In this document: piece by piece, positions 1-5,764 of the stretch
How positions within the stretch are numbered: position 1 is the first letter of the stretch
Layout: every line of letters starts with the position of its first letter
Assembly (NCBI GenBank): GCA_934650975.1
Contig: CAKUFW010000100.1
Span: forward strand, 1 to 6,258
Length of the DNA: 6,258 nt
Origin: an uncultured Collinsella sp.
Lineage (GTDB): Bacteria > Actinomycetota > Coriobacteriia > Coriobacteriales > Coriobacteriaceae
Direction: 5' to 3'
Notes under the pieces: generated by a model
What the model was told of the DNA's origin: nothing
What the model saw: the letters and a program-made list of their open reading frames with translations, nothing else
Databases searched by the model: none
Translations under genes and position numbers: made by a program

Positions 1-477
<477 letters not shown>

Positions 478-481
478 TACC

Positions 482-1426
482 GTGGCGTTCAACCATAAGC
501 ACCTGATCGACATTACCGAGTACTCCGAAGAGGACATCAAGCTCATCCTCGAGACCGCCAAGGCGTTCTCTGAGGTCAACGAGCGTGCGATCAAGAAGGT
601 CCCCACGCTCAAGGGCAAGACCATCGTCAACATGTTCAACGAGCCTTCGACGCGCACCCGCAGCTCCTTCGAGCTTGCCGAGAAGCGTCTTTCGGCCGAC
701 AGCCTCAACTTTGGCGGCTCCTCGACCTCTACGGTCAAAGGCGAGAGCCTCGTCGACACCGTCGAGACCCTCAACGCCTACAAGATCGACTGCATCGTCG
801 TGCGCGATAAGCACGCCGGTGCTCCCTACATCGTCACGCAGAACTCGCCCGCGAGCGTCATCTGCGCCGGTGACGGCAAGCACAACCATCCCACGCAGGC
901 CCTGCTCGACCTGTACACCATCTGGGAGCACAAGGGTGACTTCCACGGTCTGAAGGTCGCCGTCGTCGGCGATATCGCCCACTCCCGCGTCTGCGGCTCG
1001 CTGATCCCCGCGTTGAAGATCATGGGCTGTGAGACCTACGCCGTCGCCCCCGGCACGCTGCTGCCGCCGGCGCCCGAGGTTCTGGGTTGCGACCACGTGA
1101 CGAGCGACCTCGATTCCGTCCTGCCCGAGCTGGACGTCGTCTACATGCTGCGCGTGCAGCAGGAGCGCCTCGAGGGCGCTCCGTTCCCCACGATTCGCGA
1201 GTACCACAAGCTCTTCGGCCTGACCAAGGACCGCGAGAAGCTCATGAAGCCCGATGCGATCATCTGCCACCCGGGCCCCATCAACCGCGGCGTCGAGTTC
1301 GACTCCTATATGGCTGACCACCCGCAACGCTCCGTCATCCTGGAGCAGGTCTACGCCGGTATCTGCGTGCGTATGGCTATCCTGTATCTGCTGCTTGGAG
1401 GTGCCGATAATGGCCTTGCTTCTTAA
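482..1426 (+). CDS. pyrB: Aspartate carbamoyltransferase catalytic subunit
   Basis: Condenses carbamoyl phosphate with L-aspartate to N-carbamoyl-L-aspartate, the committed step of cytosolic pyrimidine synthesis. At 314 residues it has the usual family length. The carbamoyl-phosphate loop STRTR is at residues 56-60, the SSTSTVKGES loop (the mobile loop that reaches into the neighbouring subunit) at 80-89, HPTQAL at 136-141 and HPGPINRG at 263-270. The usual Arg-His pair at the start of the RHxxxGAP segment reads Arg-Asp here (RDKHAGAP, residues 108-115); the catalytic His136 is intact, so activity is expected. GTG 482 is chosen because GGAGGTGA lies 8 bases upstream and the protein then begins MAFNHKHLID; an in-frame GTG at 470 would add four residues. 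The last 17 bases overlap pyrC. No pyrI regulatory subunit is adjacent, so control is probably through PyrR. Confidence 0.97.
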   Translation: MAFNHKHLIDITEYSEEDIKLILETAKAFSEVNERAIKKVPTLKGKTIVNMFNEPSTRTRSSFELAEKRLSADSLNFGGSSTSTVKGESLVDTVETLNAYKIDCIVVRDKHAGAPYIVTQNSPASVICAGDGKHNHPTQALLDLYTIWEHKGDFHGLKVAVVGDIAHSRVCGSLIPALKIMGCETYAVAPGTLLPPAPEVLGCDHVTSDLDSVLPELDVVYMLRVQQERLEGAPFPTIREYHKLFGLTKDREKLMKPDAIICHPGPINRGVEFDSYMADHPQRSVILEQVYAGICVRMAILYLLLGGADNGLAS

Positions 1427-2699
1427 GAATGCCCACGTCGTCGACCCGTCCGTCGAGCTTGACGGTGTCGTTGACGTCCTGATTGACGGCGACAAGATCG
1501 CCGAGGTCGGCGAGAATCTCGCCGTCGAGGGAGCCGAGGTCCGCGACCTTTCCGGCAAGTACCTCGTCCCCGGTCTGGTGGATATGCACGTGCATCTGCG
1601 CGAGCCTGGCTACGAGGTCAAAGAGGACATCGAGAGTGGCACTCGCGCTGCTGCCAAGGGCGGCTTCACCGGCGTGTGCGCCATGCCCAACACCGATCCC
1701 GTCACCGATAACGGCACCGTCGTGGAGTTCGTCAAGTCCCGCGCTGCCGAGGTCGGTCACTGCCGCGTCTATCCGTCGGGCGCCATGACCCGCGGCCTTA
1801 AGGGCGAGGCCATGTCCGAGATGGGCGATATGGTCGCCCACGGCGCCGTCGCCTTCACCGACGACGGTCGTGGCGTGCAGGGCGCGGGCATGCTCCGTCG
1901 CTGCATGGACTACGGCAAGATGTTCGGCAAGGTCTTTATGAGCCACTGCCAGGACGAGGACCTGGTCGGCCACGGCCAGATCAACGAGGGCAAGGTCTCG
2001 ACCCGTCTGGCTCTCGAGGGCTGGCCGGCTGCCGGCGAGGAGCTCCAGATCGCCCGCGACATCGAGATTGCCAAGCTGACCGGTGCCAAGCTGCACATCC
2101 AGCACATCTCCACCGCCCATGGCCTGGAGATCGTGCGTGCCGGTAAGGCCGCTGGCGTTCAGGTTACCTGCGAGGCCACCCCGCACCACATGTTCCTGAC
2201 CGAGAACGACCTGGACGAGACCTACAACACCTCGCTCAAGGTCAATCCGCCGCTGCGTACCGAGGAGGATGCCGAGGCCATCCGCCAGGGCGTCATCGAC
2301 GGCACCGTCGACGTTATCGTCACCGATCACGCTCCCCACACCCCGTGGGAGAAGGCCCGCGAGTTCGAGCTTGCGCCCTTCGGCATGATCGGCCTCGAGA
2401 CTTCGCTGTCGCTCGTCCTCACCGAGCTGGTCAACACGGGCAAGATGAGCATGGGCCGCATGGTCGAGCTCATGGCCATCAAGCCGCGTGAGATCCTGGG
2501 CCTCGACCAGGTTCAGGTCAAGGCGGGCTCCGTTGCCGACCTGACCGTGTTCGATCCCACTGCAACCTGGACGGTCGGCGAGGACGGCTACGAGTCGCGC
2601 GCCGAGAACTCCGGTTTTGCCGGCCGCACGCTCACCGGCCGTGCCACCGATGTGTTTGTCGGCGGCAAGCAGACGCTTGCCGACGGCTGCATCTGCTAG
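1410..2699 (+). CDS. pyrC: Dihydroorotase, class I
   Basis: Zinc amidohydrolase that cyclises carbamoyl-aspartate to dihydroorotate. The 429 residues fit the long class I form (Bacillus/Aquifex type), not the shorter E. coli type. Metal and catalytic residues are in the expected order: H60 and H62 in HVHLREPG, the AFTDDG segment at 148-153 whose Asp replaces the carboxylated Lys of class II enzymes, H179 in MSHC, H232 in HIQHIST, and the catalytic Asp306 in TDHAPH. The C-terminal part has the small beta-sandwich typical of the family (GSVADLTVFDP). ATG 1410 is preceded by GGAGGTG (1397-1403) with 6 bases of spacing. It overlaps pyrB by 17 bases, so pyrR-pyrB-pyrC read as one translational block. 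A terminator-like hairpin begins 21 bases after its TAG stop, setting it apart from pyrK. Confidence 0.97.
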   Translation: MALLLKNAHVVDPSVELDGVVDVLIDGDKIAEVGENLAVEGAEVRDLSGKYLVPGLVDMHVHLREPGYEVKEDIESGTRAAAKGGFTGVCAMPNTDPVTDNGTVVEFVKSRAAEVGHCRVYPSGAMTRGLKGEAMSEMGDMVAHGAVAFTDDGRGVQGAGMLRRCMDYGKMFGKVFMSHCQDEDLVGHGQINEGKVSTRLALEGWPAAGEELQIARDIEIAKLTGAKLHIQHISTAHGLEIVRAGKAAGVQVTCEATPHHMFLTENDLDETYNTSLKVNPPLRTEEDAEAIRQGVIDGTVDVIVTDHAPHTPWEKAREFELAPFGMIGLETSLSLVLTELVNTGKMSMGRMVELMAIKPREILGLDQVQVKAGSVADLTVFDPTATWTVGEDGYESRAENSGFAGRTLTGRATDVFVGGKQTLADGCIC

Positions 2700-2719
2700 C
2701 ATAGCCTTATCGCTTTTGT

Positions 2720-2757
2720 GCGCGGCGCCCTTGCGGTGCCGCGCTTTCTGTTCGTTT
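2720..2757 (+). terminator. Rho-independent terminator or attenuator between pyrC and pyrK
   Basis: GCGCGGCGCC (2720-2729) pairs with GGTGCCGCGC (2735-2744): nine Watson-Crick pairs and one G-U, closing a 5-base loop. A T-rich run, TTTCTGTTCGTTT, follows at 2745-2757. This is the textbook form of an intrinsic terminator on the plus strand, though the T tract is broken by C and G and may allow read-through. It lies in the only real gap of the pyr cluster, in front of pyrK, so it could either end a pyrR-pyrB-pyrC transcript or reduce pyrK-pyrD-pyrF expression. I see no PyrR-type recognition sequence and only short candidate antiterminator pairings (for example 2661-2666 with 2738-2742). Confidence 0.72.
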
Positions 2758-2760
2758 GGT

Positions 2761-2776
2761 CCATGCAACCGCATGG
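2761..2776 (+). repeat. Small perfect inverted repeat before the pyrK ribosome binding site
   Basis: CCATGC (2761-2766) and GCATGG (2771-2776) are perfect inverted copies around the 4-base loop AACC. The hairpin falls between the terminator T-run and the pyrK Shine-Dalgarno region and touches the G-run 2775-2779. It could affect translation start of pyrK, or be a small operator. Function is unknown. Confidence 0.45.
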
Positions 2777-2791
2777 GGGATTGGAGCGTCT

Positions 2792-3583
2792 ATGCCCACA
2801 CCTTCCACTGCACGCATGCACGACTTCGAGGTCGTCTCGAACCAGGAGATCGCCGACGGCATCTTCTCGCTCGTTATCTCGGCCCCCAAGCTTGCAAGTG
2901 CGCTCAAGCCCGGTCAGTTCGTGAATATCGCCGTGCCCGGCGATGCTTCCTCGCTGCTTCGCGTGCCCCTGAGCTTCTATCGCGCCGACGCCGAGGCCGG
3001 CATCGTCGAGCTGTGGTACGCCGTCGTGGGCGACGATACCCGTCGTCTGTCGCAGATGGCCCCTGGCTCCACCTCCAACTTGCTGGGCCCCGGGGGCCGC
3101 GGCTGGCTTGTGCCCGAGGGCACCAGGAAGGCGCTGCTCGTGGCGGGCGGCATCGGTGTTCCGCCCGTGCTCTGCCTGGCTGACAAGCTTGCCGAGCAGG
3201 GTGTGGCCGTTGACGTGTGCCTGGGCTTTGGCACCGCGTCCAAGGCCGTGGGCATCGATGAGTTTCGCGCGCTGGGTGCCACGGTCAACGTGTGCACCGA
3301 CGATGGCTCTCTGGGCACGCACGGCTTCTGCACCGATCCTGCCGCCGAGTTGCTCGGCGAGGGCGGTTACGACTACGTCGCAAGCTGCGGTCCCGCCGTC
3401 ATGATGAAGAAGGTCGCCGCCGCTGCCGCCGAGGCCGGCGCGTACTGCGAGGTGTCGCTCGAGCGCATGATGAGCTGTGGCTTTGGCGCCTGCAACACCT
3501 GCAACGTCGAGACGGTCGACGGTATGAAGGGCGCCTGCATGTGCGGCCCCGTTTTTGATGCTTCCAAGGTGGTGGTCTTCTAG
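2792..3583 (+). CDS. pyrK: Dihydroorotate dehydrogenase B electron-transfer subunit
   Basis: FAD and [2Fe-2S] subunit that carries electrons from the PyrD flavin to NAD+ in the class 1B PyrD2-PyrK2 complex. Domain order in the 263 residues: an N-terminal ferredoxin-reductase-like FAD barrel with RVPLSFYR at 57-64, a nucleotide-binding domain with VAGGIGVPP at 117-125, and a C-terminal iron-sulfur loop with C229, C234, C237 and C249 (CGFGACNTC, then GAC); C251 is an alternative fourth ligand. The C-x4-C-x2-C spacing matches known PyrK proteins. ATG 2792 has GGAG (2783-2786) 5 bases upstream. A TTG at 2756 is in frame but lies within the terminator T-run, and ATG 2816 has no good ribosome site, leaving 2792 the best start. 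The stop overlaps the pyrD start by one base, as expected for subunits made together. Confidence 0.95.
   Translation: MPTPSTARMHDFEVVSNQEIADGIFSLVISAPKLASALKPGQFVNIAVPGDASSLLRVPLSFYRADAEAGIVELWYAVVGDDTRRLSQMAPGSTSNLLGPGGRGWLVPEGTRKALLVAGGIGVPPVLCLADKLAEQGVAVDVCLGFGTASKAVGIDEFRALGATVNVCTDDGSLGTHGFCTDPAAELLGEGGYDYVASCGPAVMMKKVAAAAAEAGAYCEVSLERMMSCGFGACNTCNVETVDGMKGACMCGPVFDASKVVVF
3566..3572 (+). promoter_or_regulatory. Ribosome binding site of pyrD
   Basis: AAGGTGG near the end of pyrK lies 10 bases before GTG 3583. The later in-frame starts GTG 3592 and ATG 3598 would be 19 or more bases away, so this site favours 3583. Confidence 0.5.
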
Positions 3584-4506
3584 TGGGTACCGTGAACATG
3601 GCCGTCGATTTCGGCGGCGTCAAGATGCAGAACCCCATCAACACCGCAGCCGGTACCTTTGGCTACGGTTGGCAGTTCCAGAACTTCTTCGATGTCTCCC
3701 AGCTGGGTGCCATCACCACCAAGGGCTGCGCTGCCGAGCCCTGGCCCGGCAATCCCGCACCCCGCATGGCCGAGATTCCCGGCGGCATGATCAACTCCGT
3801 GGGCCTGCAGAACCCCGGTGTGGCCGCTTTCGCTCGCGAGTCCGGTCCGTGGCTCGAGCAGCTCTCCAAGGACGGTTGCCAGGTAATCTGCCAGGTTGCC
3901 GGTCATTCCGTGGACGAGTTTGTCCGTGCGCTCGAGATGTATGTCGAACTGTGCCCCTGGGCTGCCGGCTATGAGATCAACGTGAGCTGCCCCAACATTG
4001 CCGCCGGCGGTGCCGCCATGGGCTCCACGCCCGAAGGCGCTTCTGGCGTCATGGCCGCCTGCCGCAAGGTGACCGACAAGCCGCTGTTCGTAAAGATGGC
4101 TCCGGTCAACGTTGCCGAGATTGCCAAGGCTCTCGAGGCCGCCGGTGCCGATGGCCTTTCGGTCATCAACTCCATCCAGGGTATGGCCATCGACGTCCAC
4201 ACCCGCAAGTCCCGCGTGGCCAAGCCCAAGGGTGGCCTTTCGGGCCCGCTGTGCCACCACATCGCCGTGCGCATGGTCTGGGAGGTTGCCCAGGCCGTCG
4301 ATATCCCCATCAACGGCGTCGGCGGTGTCATGACCGGAGAGGACGCGGCCGAGTTTATCCTGGCTGGCGCTACCTGCGTGTCGGTCGGTATGGCCAACTT
4401 CGTCGATCCGTGCGCTTCGCTCAAGATTGCGCACGAGCTCGAGGCCTGGGCCGAGTCCCAGGGCGTTAAGGACATCAACGAGCTGGTAGGTGCGTTCGAA
4501 TGCTAG
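3583..4506 (+). CDS. pyrD: Dihydroorotate dehydrogenase, class 1B catalytic subunit
   Basis: FMN enzyme that oxidises dihydroorotate to orotate in the cytosol, passing electrons to PyrK. The 307 residues match class 1B length and there is no N-terminal membrane segment, unlike class 2 enzymes. Recognisable parts are NPINTAAGTFGYG near the N-terminus, the substrate loop NSVGLQNPG (N71-G79), NVSCPN with the catalytic base Cys136 (class 1 uses Cys where class 2 uses Ser), K171 in FVKMAP, NSIQGMAID, and the FMN-phosphate region NGVGGVMTGEDA from N244. GTG 3583 is chosen because it overlaps the pyrK stop as TAGTG and has a ribosome site 10 bases upstream; ATG 3598 would remove five residues. It overlaps pyrF by 7 bases. 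The adjacent pyrK confirms the 1B class. Confidence 0.96.
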   Translation: MGTVNMAVDFGGVKMQNPINTAAGTFGYGWQFQNFFDVSQLGAITTKGCAAEPWPGNPAPRMAEIPGGMINSVGLQNPGVAAFARESGPWLEQLSKDGCQVICQVAGHSVDEFVRALEMYVELCPWAAGYEINVSCPNIAAGGAAMGSTPEGASGVMAACRKVTDKPLFVKMAPVNVAEIAKALEAAGADGLSVINSIQGMAIDVHTRKSRVAKPKGGLSGPLCHHIAVRMVWEVAQAVDIPINGVGGVMTGEDAAEFILAGATCVSVGMANFVDPCASLKIAHELEAWAESQGVKDINELVGAFEC

Positions 4507-5216
4507 AGACCGATGCCCGCGACCGCGTTATCGTCGCCCTCGACTGCGACCGTGAGCGTGCGCTCGAGCTCGCCCGTGAGCTTTCGGGTCACGCCGCCTG
4601 GCTCAAGGTCGGCATGACGCTCTATTACGCTGAGGGTCCCCAGATCGTCAAGACCTTTAAGGACCTTGGCTTTAAGGTCTTCCTCGACCTTAAGTTCCAT
4701 GACATTCCGCATCAGGTGCGCGGCGCTGCCCGCTCGGCCTCGCTTGCCGGTGCCGACCTGCTTTCGGTCCACGGACTGGGCTCGGGTGCTATGCTCGCTG
4801 CCTGCCGCGAGGGTGCCGAGGAGGCGCGTGAGGACCGCGCCAAGCTCGTCGCCATCACCGTGCTCACGAGCATGAATCAGGATGCCTTGAGCGAGATCGG
4901 CGTCGAGTCGCCCGTGGCCGAGGAGGCCGCCCGCTTGGCAAAGCTTGCTCAGGCCAACGGCATCGATGGCATCGTGTGCTCACCGATGGAGGCTCACGAC
5001 ATGCGTGAGCTGCTGGGTCCTGATGCCCTGATCGTGACTCCGGGTGTGCGTCCGGTGGGTGCCGCCCTTGGTGACCAGTCCCGCGTGGCGACGCCTTCCC
5101 AGGCTATCGAGCGTGGCGCAAGCCACATTGTGGTGGGCCGTCCCATCACCGGTGCCGACGATCCGGTTGCCGCCTTTGACGCCATCGTCGCCGAGCTGGT
5201 CGAAAACGTCGCGTAA
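4500..5216 (+). CDS. pyrF: Orotidine 5'-phosphate decarboxylase
   Basis: Decarboxylates OMP to UMP, the last step of the pathway; a cytosolic TIM-barrel dimer. At 238 residues it is the standard short (B. subtilis/E. coli-type) form. Active-site residues are present: D15 in VALDCD, K36 in LKVGM, and the catalytic D63-x-K65-x-x-D68 motif in LDLKFHDIP. Phosphate-binding segments are GVRP at 182-185 and VGRPIT at 212-217, with R214 as the probable phosphate contact. After DIP the sequence reads HQV where many family members read NTV, a variant next to the active site. ATG 4500 overlaps the pyrD stop by 7 bases and has TAGGTG (4487-4492) 7 bases upstream. It is the last pyr gene in the block; pyrE does not follow. 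Confidence 0.97.
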   Translation: MLETDARDRVIVALDCDRERALELARELSGHAAWLKVGMTLYYAEGPQIVKTFKDLGFKVFLDLKFHDIPHQVRGAARSASLAGADLLSVHGLGSGAMLAACREGAEEAREDRAKLVAITVLTSMNQDALSEIGVESPVAEEAARLAKLAQANGIDGIVCSPMEAHDMRELLGPDALIVTPGVRPVGAALGDQSRVATPSQAIERGASHIVVGRPITGADDPVAAFDAIVAELVENVA

Positions 5217-5261
5217 AAGATTCCCCTAAGTCACCACTTTTGGGTCTCATTAGCACAAAAT

Positions 5262-5319
5262 AGCCCCTGTGCCTGCGTAAACTTTCCCATCCTTTATGTG
5301 GAATCGCAGGTCAGGGGCT
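5262..5319 (+). terminator. Long imperfect hairpin downstream of pyrF, probable terminator or structured RNA
   Basis: AGCCCCTG (5262-5269) pairs perfectly with CAGGGGCT (5312-5319), and CCTGCG (5272-5277) with CGCAGG (5305-5310), separated by a small TG/T internal loop. Inside the 27-base loop, TTCC (5284-5287) can pair with GGAA (5300-5303), with CA/TG continuing after a bulge. TTAACTTT follows on the plus strand from 5319, a poor T tract; on the minus strand the hairpin is followed by ATTTTG. The location 46 bases after the pyrF stop suits ending the pyr transcript. The large structured loop is unusual for a plain terminator, so a leader RNA of the mihF operon is an alternative. Confidence 0.45.
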
Positions 5320-5338
5320 TAACTTTGGGCGCAGTATA

Positions 5339-5367
5339 TTGCACTTTTTGCGGGTATCGTCTAACCT
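5339..5367 (+). promoter_or_regulatory. Possible mihF-gmk promoter
   Basis: TTGCAC (5339-5344) and TAACCT (5362-5367) are separated by 17 bases and fit a loose actinobacterial housekeeping pattern (TTGnnn, TAnnnT). Transcription would begin near 5374, just ahead of the inverted repeat at 5383-5414. A competing -10 candidate is TATAAC at 5430-5435, which has no good -35 and would overlap the repeat. Called by eye only; the gap must hold a promoter if the upstream hairpin terminates. Confidence 0.25.
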
Positions 5368-5382
5368 ATGGAGCCGCGATTA

Positions 5383-5414
5383 GGCATTTTGTACGTTCTA
5401 CGTGCTAAAATGCC
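5383..5414 (+). repeat. Inverted repeat in the mihF upstream region
   Basis: The left arm 5383-5396 (GGCATTTTGTACGT) pairs with the right arm 5400-5414 (ACGTGCTAAAATGCC) across the 3-base loop TCT. The outer 8 bases GGCATTTT/AAAATGCC and inner ACGT/ACGT are perfect; between them are one G-C pair, one wobble and a bulged T. It is not followed by a T-run on either strand, so it does not look like a terminator. It may be an mRNA 5' hairpin if transcription starts near 5374, or an operator if it starts near 5442. Confidence 0.6.
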
Positions 5415-5445
5415 AATTATTGAATCAGATATAACCCAACTATTT

Positions 5446-5451
5446 GGAGGT
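5446..5451 (+). promoter_or_regulatory. Ribosome binding site of mihF
   Basis: GGAGGT ends 4 bases before ATG 5456 and fixes this as the start. The in-frame TTG at 5444 overlaps the site and cannot be the start. Confidence 0.8.
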
Positions 5452-5455
5452 ACGA

Positions 5456-5764
5456 ATGGCACTCCCTCAGCTTACCGACGAGCAGCGCAAGCAGGCTCTT
5501 GAGAAGGCTGCTGCCGCACGTCACGCCCGCGCTGAGCTTCGCGAGCAGATCAAGAAGGGCGAGAAGTCCCTCGAGTCCGTGCTCAACTCCGATGACCCCA
5601 TTGCTTCCCGCATGAAGGTTTCCACCCTCATCGAGTCTCTCCCCGGTTATGGCAAGGCCAAGGCCGCCAAGATCATGGAGGAGCTCGGTATCTCCGCTAC
5701 TCGTCGCGTCCAGGGCCTCGGCGTCCGTCAGCGCGAGCAGCTCCTCGAGCAGCTGACCAAATAA
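5456..5764 (+). CDS. mihF: Actinobacterial integration host factor (mIHF)
   Basis: Small basic nucleoid-associated protein, unrelated in fold to E. coli IHF, that binds and bends DNA; its Mycobacterium and Streptomyces counterparts are important for growth or development. All 102 residues align by eye with the mycobacterial core protein. It opens MALPQLTDEQRKQALEKA, followed by a long charged helix (about 8-34), an IKKGEKSLESVL linker, the MKVSTLIESLPG segment, and the helix-two-turn-helix DNA-binding region (about 63-79, PGYGKAKAAKIMEELGI), then TRRVQGLG at 82-89 and a final helix. The length equals the mycobacterial core form without an N-terminal extension. It has its own strong ribosome site after an AT-richer gap, and gmk follows with no spacing, the usual actinobacterial neighbourhood. 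The family call is firm; regulatory targets cannot be read from the sequence. Confidence 0.94.
   Translation: MALPQLTDEQRKQALEKAAAARHARAELREQIKKGEKSLESVLNSDDPIASRMKVSTLIESLPGYGKAKAAKIMEELGISATRRVQGLGVRQREQLLEQLTK

Noticed and set aside
2677..2707. Possible promoter for pyrK at the end of pyrC (TTGCCG, then TAGCAT or TAGCCT)
   Set aside because: Spacing is 14 or 19 bases with poor matches, and the transcript would run straight into the terminator hairpin.
1377..2774. Long minus-strand open frame opposite pyrC
   Set aside because: Shadow of pyrC codon bias: composition rich in Leu, Asp, Gly and His, no recognisable domain, and it would cover the pyrC-pyrK terminator.
2756..2791. N-terminal extension of pyrK from TTG 2756
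   Set aside because: The extension would lie in the terminator T-run and the small hairpin, and ATG 2792 has its own ribosome site.
2745..2791. PyrR-binding RNA element before pyrK
   Set aside because: No match by eye to the purine-rich CCAGAGAGG-like loop known from Bacillus pyr leaders.
3580..4434. Minus-strand open frame opposite pyrD
   Set aside because: Same codon-bias effect; no family resemblance and pyrD is unambiguous.
5223..5245. Short hairpin CCCTAAG/CTTTTGGG right after pyrF
   Set aside because: Only about six pairs with a mismatch and a wobble, and no T-run follows; too weak to call a terminator.
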